Positions 11,098-22,741 are shown, counted from the stretch's first letter. The stretch is 64,000 bases of DNA from Epithemia pelagica (GCA_946965045.2 OX337228.1:62001-126000); one strand, 5' to 3'. Notes: generated by a model from the letters alone, not told the origin. Program-made: numbers and translations.

Positions 11098-11165
11098 AAG
11101 AAAAAAATGAGAGACCAACGGTCCACACGCGCACGGCGACCTGACGCGCGCGGACAGAGCAATCG
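11098..11165 (-). repeat. Conserved GC-rich element, copy 1
   Basis: On the minus strand this reads approximately CGCGCGTCAGGTCGCCGTG, then CGCGTGTGGACCGTTGGTC and TCTCATTTTTT. It lies 120 bp upstream of the SGNH paralogue 1 start, in the same orientation as that gene. Related copies are at 14340-14405 (-), 32655-32735 (+) and 35218-35278 (+). Its position upstream of two SGNH genes suggests a promoter or leader element, but it may simply be part of a duplicated segment. Confidence 0.75.
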
Positions 11166-11516
11166 ATAGCGTCTCGTACATGATTCATGACTCGTCTAAT
11201 CCCGTACTCGCAAGGTATACAACGACAATACGAGAGTACTGTAGTGAGAGATTTTTCCATGTCGCTGCGACGTCTCGGAGGTCCCGGCTCCCGGAGATGC
11301 TGTTTGCAAAGAGAACACAGAACAGACAGACAGACACAGACACAACCGAAAAAACCGAACATGGTATCACACTCTTTTCTTTTAAAAAATAAAACCTTCT
11401 CCTGTTTGTTGTTTGTTCTATCTTTTTACTGGAGCCAAAGCCACTCTCGCCTTGTCGTCGTCGTCGTCATTGTGTTTGATTCGAGTGCAATCATCATCAT
11501 CATCGTCGTCGTCGTC

Positions 11517-11811
11517 ATGACACTGCACTTTGTTTTGGACCAGAACAAAAGACGACGAGGAACCAAACGAGGAGAGCAGCATGACACAACCACAAGTGCA
11601 GCCGTACGACCGAGTGTTGCGGGGTGGCCGTGGCGGTGGTGGTGGTGGACGAAGCAGTCGAGGAGGTGGTGCTGGTGGATCCACCAGTACTAGTAGCAAC
11701 ACCAACAATCATCCAGACGAGGGAAACGACGATTCGTGGATGATTGGCGTGGTAGTCGTTGTCGTGGCGGTGGTCCTGGGCAATGTCTGGTGTTGGTATC
11801 GACGACGTCAG

Positions 11812-11844
<33 letters not shown>

Positions 11845-13061
11845 GAGCAAACAAAGAAGGAACAGAAGAAGAAGAAGAAACAATCCACAACAGCAACAGC
11901 ACAACAAGAAGAAGGACGACGACAAGACTATGCCTCGGCCTACCGAGCCGCTCGTCAAGCCGTCTTGTATGACGAGGATGACACGCAAAGAGCATTGCCA
12001 CCACAACCACCATTGCCCTTTCGAAATGGCATGTACAAGGGTACCTATCACGATGCCCATGGGAGACTCTTGACAGTCACGACCCATCTCGTCGTGTTGG
12101 ACCAAAAGAAGAACCCAACCAAGACGACACCAATGAAACGTGAAGCACCACAAGACACTCCTCCTACCAACCACCGTGAAGTGTGGACTCTTTTGGCAAG
12201 ACGACACCAATGAAACGTGAAGCACCACAAGACACTCCTCCTACCAACCACCGTGAAGTGTGGACTCTTTTGGGAATTGGTCGAGATTTTTGGGAATCCT
12301 TTGAGATTGTCGAAGGATTTGTCTGTCCCCGTACCGGTCGTGCCTATTGGGTCCACGCCTCCTCGGAAGGAGGCCGTGTCTTGACGACGGGAACCTTTGT
12401 GGTGAACCACAACAAGAAGGATTCTTCTTCTTTTAGTTCGTGTTGCTCGCTCACACAAGCGTCATGGATTTCGAATCAAGCGTGGTGCAAACGAGTCACC
12501 CCGTATCTCTCGTTTGAATTCGTACGGACACTTCCCCATGATGACGACAAGAATCCGCAGGACAAGGATTCTCAGAATCGATCCATGACGACGACAACAA
12601 CAACAACAACGACAAGGACGACGAACTCCGGCGGCACATCCGCAACAACTGCGAAGGCCATCATTAAGAACGCCACCACCACAAGTCGAACTCCTACAAC
12701 TCGTCCCCCAGTTCCGGCCCAAATCTCCTACCCAGGAACATCACGAGTCGTTGCAAGGTGCTCCACGACACCCCCCCACCTCGGGAACGTAGTTGTAGCT
12801 CTACTACGAATCCGATCCGGGAGCATTCATCCATCCATTCATTCATTCTCGTCGTGGGCCATCAATAAGCCAACAACAGAGGATGCGACGGATTGTCATG
12901 GTGGCGGTGGTGTGACCCCCAAAAGAAGAAGAAAAAGAAGACTTGTTGGTTTTGGATCGGAGAACCACATTAGTGTTTCACTGTTCTTGTTTTTGGTTGT
13001 CGTGGATCGATATGATATAAGTGAGCTAGATTCTTGGTCGTGCCGAGAGAGGTGCTTATAA
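11517..13061 (+). pseudogene. Gly/Arg-rich membrane protein, copy A (frame disrupted)
   Basis: This is a member of a three-copy local family (copies at 13435 and 33992-34927). It has a Gly/Arg-rich stretch (RVLRGGRGGGGGG), a transmembrane segment (GVVVVVVAVVLGNVWCW), a poly-Gln/Lys stretch, the conserved RRQDYASAYRAARQAVL, then the shared domain FRNGMYKGTYH through FEIVEGFVCPRTGRAYWV. Two things break it. The ATG homologous to the other copies (11517) is out of frame with the Gly-rich part, for which the first in-frame ATG is 11581. A 77-bp tandem duplication at 12121-12274 shifts the frame in the middle of the domain. The downstream frame runs to 13061 and includes a Thr-rich tail resembling the minus-strand copy near 33.8 kb. 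It is either a recent pseudogene or carries an assembly error. Confidence 0.7.
12121..12274. repeat. 77-bp tandem duplication
   Basis: The segment 12121-12197 is repeated at 12198-12274. Both copies begin AAGACGACACCAATG and end with GTGTGGACTCTTTTGG. Because 77 is not a multiple of three, the duplication shifts the reading frame of the Gly/Arg-rich gene. The two copies look identical, so the event is recent or an assembly artefact. Confidence 0.92.
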
Positions 13062-13434
13062 CTATCTAGTCTATACATGTTCGAAATCCCCAAATGAGGG
13101 CAAGACTAGTAGCCTTTGGAGCGAATAACGTTCTCATATCCTCAATCATGGTTCCCGGATCGAAAAGCTCATAATAATACTGACAACTACAACAACCATT
13201 GAACCATTTCCCCTCCTTCTGGAGTGTCTGGTACGAACCGACAGTATAGCAATATTACACACTCGGTACGAACTGTGTATTGTTGTCCTCTGGGATCTTG
13301 TTGTTGTTGTTGCTGCTGCTGCTACAAAAGCCACTCCGTGTCGTTCGTGTCGTCATTTTGTTTAAATCATTACTGCTCACGTGGTTTCCGCTCTCCCTAG
13401 TATATATAGTGCAATTGTCATCGTCGTCGTCGTC

Positions 13435-13857
13435 ATGACGCTTTTGGGACAAGAAGAAGAAACCACACCACTGCACCGCATGTTGCGGGGTGGTGGTGGC
13501 CGCGGTGGTGGTGGTGGTGGTGGACGAGGCAGTCGAGGAGGTGGGGGTGCTGGTGCGGGTGGAGACTCATCATCGAGCAATAACCAGGAAAACTCGGGAT
13601 GGATTGTCGGGGTCCTGATTGGAGTGGTGGTGGTCCTGGTGATTGGCTGGTTTTGGTTGTTTCGACCATGGCGACAAATACCAAGGACACGACACAACCA
13701 ACCACCACCACAACCATCACTCGTAGGAGTAGAGGGTTCGTCGTCCTCGTCCTCCTCCCCTCAAACGGCCTTGTCCACCACCACACACAAACACCCATTC
13801 TCCACAGCCGCATCAATCACTCCCACCACCACAAGTAATACAAGTAGGAATACCTAG
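13435..13857 (+). CDS. Gly/Arg-rich membrane protein, copy C (lacks conserved domain)
   Basis: This gene encodes 140 residues starting MTLLGQEEETTPLHRMLRGG. Like its relatives it has a Gly/Arg-rich stretch (about 20-50), then a transmembrane helix (GWIVGVLIGVVVVLVIGWFW, about 65-85), then basic residues (RPWRQIPRTR) that place the C-terminus in the cytosol by the positive-inside rule. The remaining 50 residues are Ser/Thr/Pro-rich. The roughly 100-residue domain present in copies A and B is missing, so it is either truncated or a short form. The start codon context GTCGTCGTCATGAC is shared with the other copies. The function is unknown. Confidence 0.5.
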   Translation: MTLLGQEEETTPLHRMLRGGGGRGGGGGGGRGSRGGGGAGAGGDSSSSNNQENSGWIVGVLIGVVVVLVIGWFWLFRPWRQIPRTRHNQPPPQPSLVGVEGSSSSSSSPQTALSTTTHKHPFSTAASITPTTTSNTSRNT

Positions 13858-13989
13858 TAGTACACTAGAGATATCCTTTCGATCACAGCTGGGAGTCGAG
13901 CACAGGAAAGGGGTCTCGGAATCAAAAGTCGCCGCTTGCCTGAGGATGCTCCAGTGGACGAGACTTGTGAGCTGTTTTGGGTTTTTGAA

Positions 13990-14410
13990 CGGGAGAGTTC
14001 CTCTTGTCCTCACGCATCGTGGTGAGGATGATCCTCTTGGAGGAAGCAGATTGGAGGTGAAGCATAGACACGACTCTTTTGATTGGAATCAGCCCTTTCC
14101 TCGATCTCGAATCAGTCCTCGACGTAGATTAGTATTCCTAAGGATAACAAACTGTCTCCACTGACGCACCGTCGTCATGTTCCCAGTATCACCGCCCACA
14201 CTACACCCAACAATAACAACAACAACAACGTCGTTTGTCGCACCATGTGCCTCGTTGCCCATGGTACCTCTGCTTTGAGCACGAGTAGACATCATTAACA
14301 CCTCCCACTCCACAACAGCACCATTATTTCTGTCCAGAAAAATGAGGAACCAACGGTCCACACGCATGCGGCGACCCGACGCGCGCGCGAAAAGTTCAGT
14401 CGCGATACAT
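13990..14410 (-). repeat. Duplicated segment including GC-rich element copy 2
   Basis: On the minus strand this segment parallels 32655-33245 on the plus strand. The shared pieces are the GC-rich element (14340-14405, reading CGCGCGCGTCGGGTCGCC, then GTGTGGACCGTTGG), a stretch near 14110 related to ATTCGAGATC(C/G)AGGAA, and CCAATCTGCTTCCTCCAAGA followed by GGATCATCC near 14030-14060. No intact gene follows it on its own strand. It marks an old duplication between the two accessory loci. Confidence 0.65.
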
Positions 14411-14730
14411 TCAAGAGCGATGGATCCGCGATTCGACAGAAAATACGAACCGAACGTGACACCTTCCCATCGACGACCAACCAACGAGAACAACACGACA
14501 GAAAGGAAGAATACGAGAACAAGAAGATCCTTACACCGTTTCAGCAGGATGATGGGAAGGATCTCAATTTCTCGTGAGATCGCAATCTTCCCACAACACA
14601 GTCACACAAACACTGCCGAACCGAATCCAACCAAAAAGTCGACAATACAACGACAACAGACAGTACTTAGCGCATCCGAACCACTCGAAACCAACGTCAC
14701 ATCAGACTCTCGATCGACACCATCCTTATC

Positions 14731-15404
14731 ATGGCCTTGACAATGATTAATCTCTTTATCCTTGATCAAAAGGTTTGTGTTCTGCCATGTGAGAGAATCC
14801 ACAGATGGACAACTCTTTTGTCTCTCCCTCACATCCTTTGTTTCTCTCGATAATCTTGTAGGAACTTCGGATTCCTTTGCTGCTCGTGGACAGCCTCATG
14901 ATTTTGGGAGCACATCGGTACGTTCCACACTGACACGGACAAGGAATCCATCCACACGACATGGCTGTCACAGGCTATGGTTGGGGCCTAAAGTCTATCA
15001 TCCTTCGGATCCCATCACTCTTACTTAGCTGTTTGTTTGTCTGTTTGGTTTTTGTATGGGTTTTGCTCGGTCATTGTTTGTGGATCCGGTCATTTGGTTG
15101 GTGAATCGCAACTTCCATTCCATGTTCCTGGTTGGATTCTTCTCCTCTGTGTTTTGGCTTTTTGTCTTGCAGCTACGAACGACACTTGGTCCAGGAACGC
15201 CAAGCCCTTCACGACAAGCAATTGCATCAAGCCCAAGTGCAACACGAATTGGAAAAACGCGACAAGCGAGCGCAACAATTGGAACACCGAGCGCAGCAAA
15301 AGGCCCACTTGCAGGCTGCCAAGGTTTCCATTGGGAACAACAACAAGACGCTCCTGGCCTCGAGTCGCATTCAACAACCCGACAAGGCCAAAAAACTCAT
15401 ATAA
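14731..15404 (+). CDS. Small spliced gene, basic coiled-coil protein, unrecognised
   Basis: Three exons (14731-14772, 14862-14917, 15173-15404) join in frame to give 109 residues. The N-terminus MALTMINLFILDQK is followed by a short hydrophobic stretch (IPLLLVDSLMILGAH), then a long Gln/Lys/Arg/Glu-rich helix (about residues 35-85, ERHLVQERQALHDKQLHQAQ and on) and a tail with IGNNNKTLLASSRIQQ. Intron boundaries are AAG/GTTTGT with TTGTAG, and CG/GTACGT with CTTGCAG, and the codon split across intron 2 restores Arg-Tyr. I do not recognise the family. Frame closure over two introns argues it is real. It could be a small organellar or ER membrane-associated protein. Confidence 0.55.
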
Positions 15405-15659
15405 AAAGTCGTCCTCTGGAGTGATGTCGTCCAGGAGAACACACTAGTGTTCTATTCTTTGAGAGAGAGAGAGCAAGTCCCATAGACTAAGTGCCTATAG
15501 CAAATGAATCCTTCTAAAAACAACAGACACACACTGCGTTACGACAAACACCCAACGTTTCCTGTAGCCATACTAGACGAATAGCAACTTCCACCAGTGC
15601 CGTTTCGTTGGTTTCCTTCCTCGTCCAATCATACCTCAAGAGTCGGTGTGTGAGACTAC

Positions 15660-17536
15660 TTACATGGCATTGGCGGCCACGGCCGTCGTGGCCGCTGCGG
15701 AGGATGCCAGGGTCGTAGCGGTGGGTGGTGTCGTTGTCGTCGTCGTTGTGGTTGTTGTGGTCGTACTGGTACTGGTCGTTCCCCCCACCCGTAAGGCATC
15801 TTGCAAAAAGTAGGCCACCAAATCCTTGGCACTCACGACGCCCAACAAAATCGGAGGACGACTCGTGGGATGGGTAGTTGTGGGAGTGGCATCCATGGCT
15901 GTGACACCACCACTCGTAGACGTGGGATCAACCACCATGCTTCCCAACAACCCACCGGGCATTGTCGATGGAGCTGTCGTTGTCGTATTCAGATCTAACA
16001 TTCCAGGCATGGCAATGGATGGAACAGAATTTTCTTCTTCGGCGACTGGGTGTTCTTGTACCACGTAGAGTCGATGAAATCGTACTTGGGCAAAGGATTC
16101 AAAAATGGCTTGCAGGGTATGACTGGGACTACAGGTTCTCAAGGCATCCGGTGTCGTGACATCGTGTCGTGTTTGCTCCAACACATGGGCCAAGGTCAAA
16201 TTCAAATTGGACATGGCATCGTCGGCATCCTTGGCCTTGGTCAAAAAGGTAATATCGGAACGACTGTAGGCACCGACAATGACTCGACTGCCATCGGCCA
16301 AATGTTCCACAACGGGCAAGGCACTCAGCCCATGTTGGGCCATGAGTTCCAAGGCTTGTGCCAATGTTTGATTCGGTGTGGCCGTGACGAGTTGCGATCC
16401 ATACGTGCCAATGCCCAAATCGGTAATACTATCATCAAACAACCGTCGTTGTTCACGAAAATGCGTCACCAAATGTTCCAAAATGTGCGTATAGGTCAAA
16501 CAGGCCAAGACACGCATATCTTGCGTGTACATAATGGGCAAATAATCTTGTCCACTCTGTAACAATTGCAAACAGGCCCGATGCAAACTACACGTCGATT
16601 CGGCCGCTCCAAAGGGACGGACCTGCAAGGCGCCATGGGCTTGGGCATTTTGCAAAATATCGGCAATGCTCCACACGGCCAAATCGCCCACGCGTTTGGG
16701 AGAGTTTGTACTTGTTGTCGTGGTGGTACTTTCCTGGGTGGACGACGAGGTGACGGTCCGAAAATACCGCAAAATGTCAATAAAATCCGTCACGGTCAAA
16801 ATCCCGGCAAATTTGCATTGGACTGGATCCCACAAGGGAGCTGCTTGCATATCTGTAATGCGACAACAACCGTCAGAACAACAACGTGTATACATAGATA
16901 TATTATTCACACATGGGATAGATCCACAGTGTCAAATCGAATCCAAACCACGTCAAACGCAAATGATACAAATAGGGAAAGAGAGAGACAGAGAGAGCCA
17001 AAAGGTTGGTGAGAGACATGGTTTATCTTGTTGTTGAATTCACACCGAGACTGGTCGTCGTCACTGGCAGGTTGATCAAAAGTTTGACCGGGTCACCCTC
17101 TCCACAAACAACACGGCACTCTCCAGCACTTTTTTTATTTCTACAACTCTTTCTCCACGCACGTACCATGTTCGACGAGGGCATAAAAGGCCAATTGAAT
17201 GGGAATACGGGTATCAAAGACAACGACTTTGCCCGATCGTCGCAAACAGGCAAAACAATTTTGGCCTTGCAAAAATTGACAAATGGCTTGTCGACCGGCC
17301 GATCGGACCACTTGTTGTTCATTTTGCATGCGAATCGTATTCACCACGGACGAAGACGCTGTGGTGGTGGAGGACGAGACGGAGGCTCCTCCGGCCGGCA
17401 TTCGGGCCGCCAAAGTCGAAGAAGAAAGCATCATGGGTACTCCACCGGCTGCCGTCGGGGAGGACGACGAGGAGTGCGTGGCATCGACTCCTCCTCCTCC
17501 TGGTGTGTTGGTTGTGGCAGGGTTGGTGGGTAACAT
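15660..17536 (-). CDS. AMPK/SnRK1 gamma-type regulatory subunit (CBS domains)
   Basis: Two exons (17167-17536 and 15660-16852, complement) give 520 residues with a 314-nt intron splitting a Gly/Asp codon. The joined sequence KVVFDTRIPIQLAFYALVEH then DMQAAPLWDPVQCKFAGILT and VTDFIDILRYF is the hallmark first CBS motif of the gamma (SNF4) subunit of AMP-activated kinase, which senses adenine nucleotides and regulates the catalytic alpha subunit. Further CBS units follow: YLPIMYTQDMRVLACLTYTH, then LGIGTYGSQLVTATPNQTL with LSALPVV, and HRLYVV with LLGVVSAKDLVAYFL. Three Thr/Ser-rich inserts separate them. The N-terminal 80 residues are Ser/Thr/Gly-rich. The ATG at 17536 is the first in frame. 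Four CBS units support the assignment; nucleotide binding is inferred from the family. Confidence 0.88.
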
Positions 17537-18299
17537 ACTGTGCAAGGCGATGGAATGTGTTTTGGTCGCTGCTTCTCTATTGCTGATTTGTGGTAGACGT
17601 TCCACCAAACAATATATGGTCCAACTCCGAAAATCCAGAACGAAACAAGGAGACGGGGAGAGTCGTTCTGTGTTTGGTGGTCTTGTCGTGAGCAGATTGT
17701 GTCTCTTGTTTTGTGTGTGTTTGGAAAGGATGAGAAATTCTCAAGTCTCGTTTGTCTGTCAACGGCCTTTTTGTCGATGAGTGCTGCTGCTATTCTTTAG
17801 ATCCTCCCTTTGCTCTTCCCGATATTCTATATCAATGGACCGTGTAGCAGTAGTGGAACGATCCAAAAGACAAACACTCTTTTCGAAGGATACAAATGGG
17901 ATGGGGTACATATACGGCTTTTGTGACACCACCGCGTCCGCGTTTTGCAGCGTCTCCAAGTGGGTCGCACATATAGTTCGTGACGCCGTAGTCTAGCTGT
18001 GCTATGTATTGTATGGTGTAGGAAAAGCTACCTTGCGCAATCTCTCGTCTCTCTCGCTCTATTCCTGTGCCTACCTATTCAAACATACCCTTCTCCTCAA
18101 TCTCCGGAACGTTGTTTGAGTGGATTGGTTCCCTTTTACAAGAAACATAGAGTGTGGTCTCCTGCTGTTTCGCTTGAATCTACAGCTACCAAACGTATCA
18201 TGGTGGTGATGGTGGTGCATCTCTCCAAGAAAGGCGGCTCCCAATCATAAAAGGGCATATTACAGTCAGGGTCTTGTGTGAGTGATGAAGAATGATTCG
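17537..18299. other. Intergenic, no supported gene
   Basis: This segment holds the presumed upstream region of the AMPK gamma gene and the downstream region of the SGNH paralogue 2. A 66-residue minus frame at 17759-17959 has no recognisable features. I see no repeat or RNA gene. Confidence 0.4.
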
Positions 18300-19604
18300 T
18301 TACGACTCGGGCGGGCGCCTATCCTCCTGTTTGTCGTGGAGTTGTTGCACCCGATTGGCGAGCAATTGAATCAAGACAAAACGAGGTTCCCATCCATAAT
18401 GGACAAACATGTCTCCCCCCAGTCGTGTTGTTCCAAACGATCGGCCTTGAATCATGGCACTCCAATCCACCATGGCGATCGTACTACTAGTACTATTCGT
18501 AGAATGATTGGTGGACCACCACCACGGTGATGGAATCATGGTTCGCAGTGCGGTATTGTAGGCTTGAATCTGGACATGATGCGCCGGATGCGGTTTGAGA
18601 CTGTGAGCGGAATAACCCGAGGTGCGCCAAATCACATGCACGGGACGATGCGATTGTTGTTGCAGCAACAAGGCTTGAATCAAGTCTTGACAGCGATGCA
18701 TCCATTCCGAAATGGATACGTCATTGCGAAACTTTTCGGCATAGGGAGGATCACTCTTGAGACGTGGCTCTTGACTAGCATGGTCCGCACAGACATGAGC
18801 CAATTCCTCATGCCAGACGCCCAAGGCAATCACGACAAGATCGTACTGAGGCCAAATCAACCCTCGTCCCACTCTTGGATCCTTGGTTGTTTTTGTTGTC
18901 GTTGTATTCGTGGTAATAGTCGTAGTAGGACTACTCGAGTAGTGCAGTTCGGCGTGTAACAAGTCGTAGAGTTGCGACAAGCAATTGATGCGCAAAAATG
19001 TGACATCGGTATGGATGGTTGAAATGCGTCGACAAATGGTATCCTTGGGATAGGCCGTGGAATCCTTGTACTGGGCCGTTTGGGCCCAGGGTCGTTGACA
19101 GGTGGGTTTTCGAGCTTGTCCATTGACATCAATCCATTGTTCCACTTGCCACACGTCCATATTGTGGTTTTGGGGGTTGTTGCTGTGGTGCGACGACAAG
19201 AGCGACACCAATTGCATGGCTGTTCGACGACCCGTCGAATCGCCCAACCACAAGATGGAATGACCCCGAAAAATCGTTTGCAATTGTGACACGGAATACA
19301 ATTTCAACCCTGCGGGAGGAATCCAGTGCGTGCCAATCCACGAACCCCTGGTGGTGGTAGTAGTAGTAGTATTGGGAACAGAGGTGGTGGAGTTGTTGTT
19401 GTGGGAGGAGTGGAGAACAGAAGTTGTTGTTATCGGTTGTGACTTGACACTGGAATGGGTGTTGCTGGTGGTGACATTCCAGGATGGAGTCAGTACGAGG
19501 AGGAGGACGATGAGCGATAGTACCACGAGAAGCATTCGGCTCACTCGCCGCCGTACCAATGGTTGGGAATCACGTCGTCCTACTGCTGGAGCGTTGTTCC
19601 TCAT
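18300..19604 (-). CDS. SGNH/PC-esterase-like type II membrane protein, paralogue 2
   Basis: This single exon encodes 434 residues. The frame is open to 19850, but the ATG at 19604 places the anchor near the N-terminus (RRRVSRMLLVVLSLIVLLLVLTP after a basic stretch), a typical type II signal anchor. The catalytic region shows GSWIGTHWIPPAGLKLYSV, LQTIFRGHSILWLGDSTGR (nucleophile Ser) and, near the end, GGDMFVHYGWEPRFVLIQLL. Intermediate conserved pieces are CQRPW, CRRISTIHTDVTFLRINCL, PQYDLVVIALGVWH and VHVIWRTSGY. It is more diverged than paralogues 1 and 3 and has no Gly/Arg-rich partner beside it. The likely role is esterase or O-acyl transfer on glycans, inferred only from the fold. Confidence 0.72.
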   Translation of the reverse strand: MRNNAPAVGRRDSQPLVRRRVSRMLLVVLSLIVLLLVLTPSWNVTTSNTHSSVKSQPITTTSVLHSSHNNNSTTSVPNTTTTTTTRGSWIGTHWIPPAGLKLYSVSQLQTIFRGHSILWLGDSTGRRTAMQLVSLLSSHHSNNPQNHNMDVWQVEQWIDVNGQARKPTCQRPWAQTAQYKDSTAYPKDTICRRISTIHTDVTFLRINCLSQLYDLLHAELHYSSSPTTTITTNTTTTKTTKDPRVGRGLIWPQYDLVVIALGVWHEELAHVCADHASQEPRLKSDPPYAEKFRNDVSISEWMHRCQDLIQALLLQQQSHRPVHVIWRTSGYSAHSLKPHPAHHVQIQAYNTALRTMIPSPWWWSTNHSTNSTSSTIAMVDWSAMIQGRSFGTTRLGGDMFVHYGWEPRFVLIQLLANRVQQLHDKQEDRRPPES

Positions 19605-20071
19605 CTTGTGCGTGTCTGTCTCAGGATTTACGAAATTAGAATGGGAGACGAGGTCACCGACCCCCAATACCATCATCATCAACAACAATAAGACTGGTGA
19701 GCAGGATGGTGCCGGCTGCTCTCCGCTGTCATGGTCTCGAAGACCACGAATCCCTACAAAAGTGTCTTGGGAAGAAAAAAATGGGTCCCCTTCCGAGAAG
19801 TCCGAGCTTTGGACCCGCGTTTGGGTCGCGGTAGATTGCTGGCATAGCATCTATGCATGCTACTCCTAGGAGTGTATTCATCTACGAGAGAGCATCCATG
19901 CTGTGGAATTATTCTCATCATGGATCTAGCACCATGAATGTATGACATAACAAGTCTATACCAAGGCGTCAAAGGAACGGAGGATTGCAGTTTGCGTTGT
20001 GTTAGCGCGCGCAGGACGCAAGGGGGCATCGATTATATACTATACTAGTAGAATAATATCAGATGGAGCCC

Positions 20072-21040
20072 TTACGCGTATTCGCCGACATAGGGAAAGG
20101 GCCCTTGGGTCAAGACGGCTTGGGTGACCATACCGGAAAAGGCCAACATGGCCAAACGGCAATGAGTTATTTCCTTGAGCATCATTTCTTCCTCTTCTTC
20201 CGGTGTGAGACCGGTCATGAAACCAATCGGGTCCAATCCAAAGTCCCCGGGTTGACGGCCACTGCCATTCAACATTTGGACAATGGCGGGAATCGAAAGG
20301 GTTTCGGCCAAACCAATCCACAAAAACAATTGTCCCATGGCACCCTGTTTCACCAAGGCATCGTGTGCCGTAATACTGGTCAATCCTTCATAGGCTTCGG
20401 GCATGGGGTAAATGTGAAGGCCCAAATCGACGGCGGCAAAGCCGACAATGGCCAATTGAGCTTGACGACCATGCTTCAATTCCGCTTCTCGCAAAAAGTC
20501 CATGGGAACAAAGTCGGAAAATCGAAAGGGATCAAAACCGGCATCGCCCACATAGCCCTTGAGATTGGGAGGGTATTCCAAAAAGGGCAAGGCCGTACTG
20601 GCCACATAGGCCGGTTCTTCGGGTTCGGCCGGGGCGGCTTCTTCGGCAGCTTCTGGTTCCGCCACAGCGTCCGAAAAGACGCGAGACGACATGCGGCCTA
20701 CGACAACAAATCGCATTCATTCCAGGAGATTGGGATGGGGGTTGTCCAATGGCATTGTTACCAACAAATCAACAAGATGGAACGATACAGACTGTGAGAT
20801 TCGCACTTCAAGAGAGTTCTTCCTACTGCCCTTTCCAAAGAGATACAGAGGCAGTCTCTCGCCCTATCGACCACAGTTCATTCGCCAACACTAGAAGAAA
20901 CCAATCCGTCCCCGACACAACACGGCCATGACTGGGCAGTGTTCTTCCTCAACCATGAACAACAACTCACCAGCGAAGGAGGCCGGGGCAAAGGCGGCCG
21001 CCGAGCCAATTAGAGATGCCAAGCAAAGAACGGCCTTCAT
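20072..21040 (-). CDS. Fucoxanthin chlorophyll a/c-binding light-harvesting protein 1
   Basis: Two exons (20971-21040, 20072-20697, complement) give 231 residues. The first exon encodes MKAVLCLASLIGSAAAFAP, a signal peptide ending at the AFAP plastid-import motif of algae with complex plastids. The mature part has LEYPPNLKGYVGDAGFDPF, the first chlorophyll-binding helix DFLREAELKHGRQAQLAIVG (Glu/Arg pair and His ligand), a second hydrophobic helix region (MGQLFLWIGLAETLSIPAIV) and the third helix EITHCRLAMLAFSGMVTQAV. An acidic Glu/Ala/Pro linker (about residues 30-55) precedes the mature domain. The subfamily looks closer to the LHCR/LHCQ type than to major LHCF proteins, but this is uncertain. 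It lies head-to-tail with the next light-harvesting gene. Confidence 0.9.
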
Positions 21041-21770
21041 GGTCAAAGTGTATTGATTTTGGAGAGAGAGCGTGTTGGAGAGAGATGTTGCCGGTACGGC
21101 ACACTATGGGATAGTTGAACTGAAAGATCGCCGCAGTGCGGCCCGAAAAGATACAGCGACTCAAACGCGTTGGAGCGGCAGCTGTGGGATGAGAAGCGGA
21201 ACCTACAAACCTATACCTCCGCTATCTGCGGAAGGTACTATACTCCTACTCCTCTAGTAGAAGTACTCCTAGTTAGAACGACCAATGGCACAATGATGAA
21301 CTTCACTTGGCGCTCGTTTCACTCTCACGTATTGTCGTCACATCCTCCTCAACTTTTTGTTGGAGCAACCATTGAGCGCGAGACACGATTGTGTCTGTAC
21401 AAAAAGTATACCTCTCTCCCGTCTGCTAAGGTACCAGGTAGACGATCCTTTCAATGAACTCCTCTCTCTCATTGTCTCGGCACGCATCGCTCCCTATGGT
21501 AGAATAGAGATCCTATCTATAAGTTTTGTCTTCTTTGGACGGGACATACGTTTGGAAAGATCCTCGGATGCCTCTATCAATACTAAACCAAAAAGCCAAA
21601 AGAACAAGTCTAGAAAGAAAAAAAGACTAGCGACCATGTTGCTGCTGGGAGTTCCTTCTTGGCAGTGACAGACGACTACTACTACAAGAAGAAGAGCCAA
21701 CAACGAACTGGTCCAGAGAAGGGTGTGGGCATGACGGCAGGCACCTCACATGCGCGCGCACACATTCGAT

Positions 21771-22609
21771 TTAAAAGTATGGGAATCCCACGTCGTAATA
21801 GACGGATTGGGTGACCATCCCACCAAAGGCCATCATGGCCAAGCGTCCATTCATAATTTCTTGGTATTTCAGCGTTTCAATTTCCTCGTCCGACTTGCCG
21901 GCCAAGTATTCCAAGCCAAAGCCAAAGTCTCCGGGAGCCCGTCCCGATCCTTGCAACATTTCGGCAATGGCAAGCCATCCGACAATTTCGGCCAAACCCA
22001 AAAAGACGAGCATGTTGCCCATGACACCCTTTTCCACCATGACATCATGGGCCGTGGCCGAGGTCAAGCCGGCACCGTAGGGATGCAAAATCAAGCCTTG
22101 ATCGACACAGACATAGCCGACCACGGCCAACATGGCAATGCGACCGTGTTTCAATTCGGCTTCGCGCAAATAATCCATGGGAAAGTAGTCACTGACACCC
22201 AAGGGATCAAAACCAATGTCGTCGCCAATGTATCCCTTGAGGTTCTCCGGGTACGGCAAGAACGGCAAGGCCGGAGACTTTTCGTTCAACAGGGTGGCGG
22301 CGCGAGCTATTGTAGAACCGCAATCAAAGCAGAACAACAAGAAGAACAAGAACAAGAGGGTGGTTGGAACAAGCAAAACAAAGAACGGAGCGTATTGCCA
22401 TGAGAAAGGCCATATTCAATCAAAAGCAACCAACGAATTCAAAGGGGGACCATAGGGTGTCCAGAAATACTAGCCACTGACATTCCTTGCAGCTCTGCAA
22501 TAACAACAACTGTAACACTGCAGGTCCACCTACCACCATTGGATTGCGCTGAAGGAGCAAAGGCGGCGGCAGCACCCAACAAGCAAAAGGCAATTACGGA
22601 TTTCATCAT
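21771..22609 (-). CDS. Fucoxanthin chlorophyll a/c-binding light-harvesting protein 2
   Basis: Two exons (22534-22609, 21771-22306, complement) give 203 residues. Exon 1 encodes MMKSVIAFCLLGAAAAFAPS, again with the AFAP import motif. The donor GTAGGT at 22533 is preferred; one codon earlier is possible. The mature part has LPYPENLKGYIGDDIGFDPL, helix 1 DYLREAELKHGRIAMLAVVG, helix 2 around MGNMLVFLGLAEIVGWLAIA and helix 3 EIMNGRLAMMAFGGMVTQSV. It shares more sequence with the neighbour at 20072 than either would with unrelated family members (for example GSGRxPGDFG and the KGVMG/KQGAMG region), so the pair is probably a tandem duplicate. It is transcribed away from the acetyl-CoA carboxylase gene across a roughly 720-bp shared upstream region. 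Confidence 0.9.
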
Positions 22610-22741
22610 GGTGTTGGGGTATTATTAACAAAGCAAGGAGACAGACCTTGAAGGAGAGGAGGTTGAATCGCAAAGATCGGGGCCTATCTATCGAATGAAC
22701 GCACTGTCTGTCTGACGTTGGATCCGATGCGGGAATGTCGG

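Noticed and set aside
11187-11693. Plus frame containing the ATG at 11517 as an independent gene
   Set aside because: It is out of frame with the conserved Gly/Arg-rich peptide; I treat it as evidence of a frameshift in copy A.
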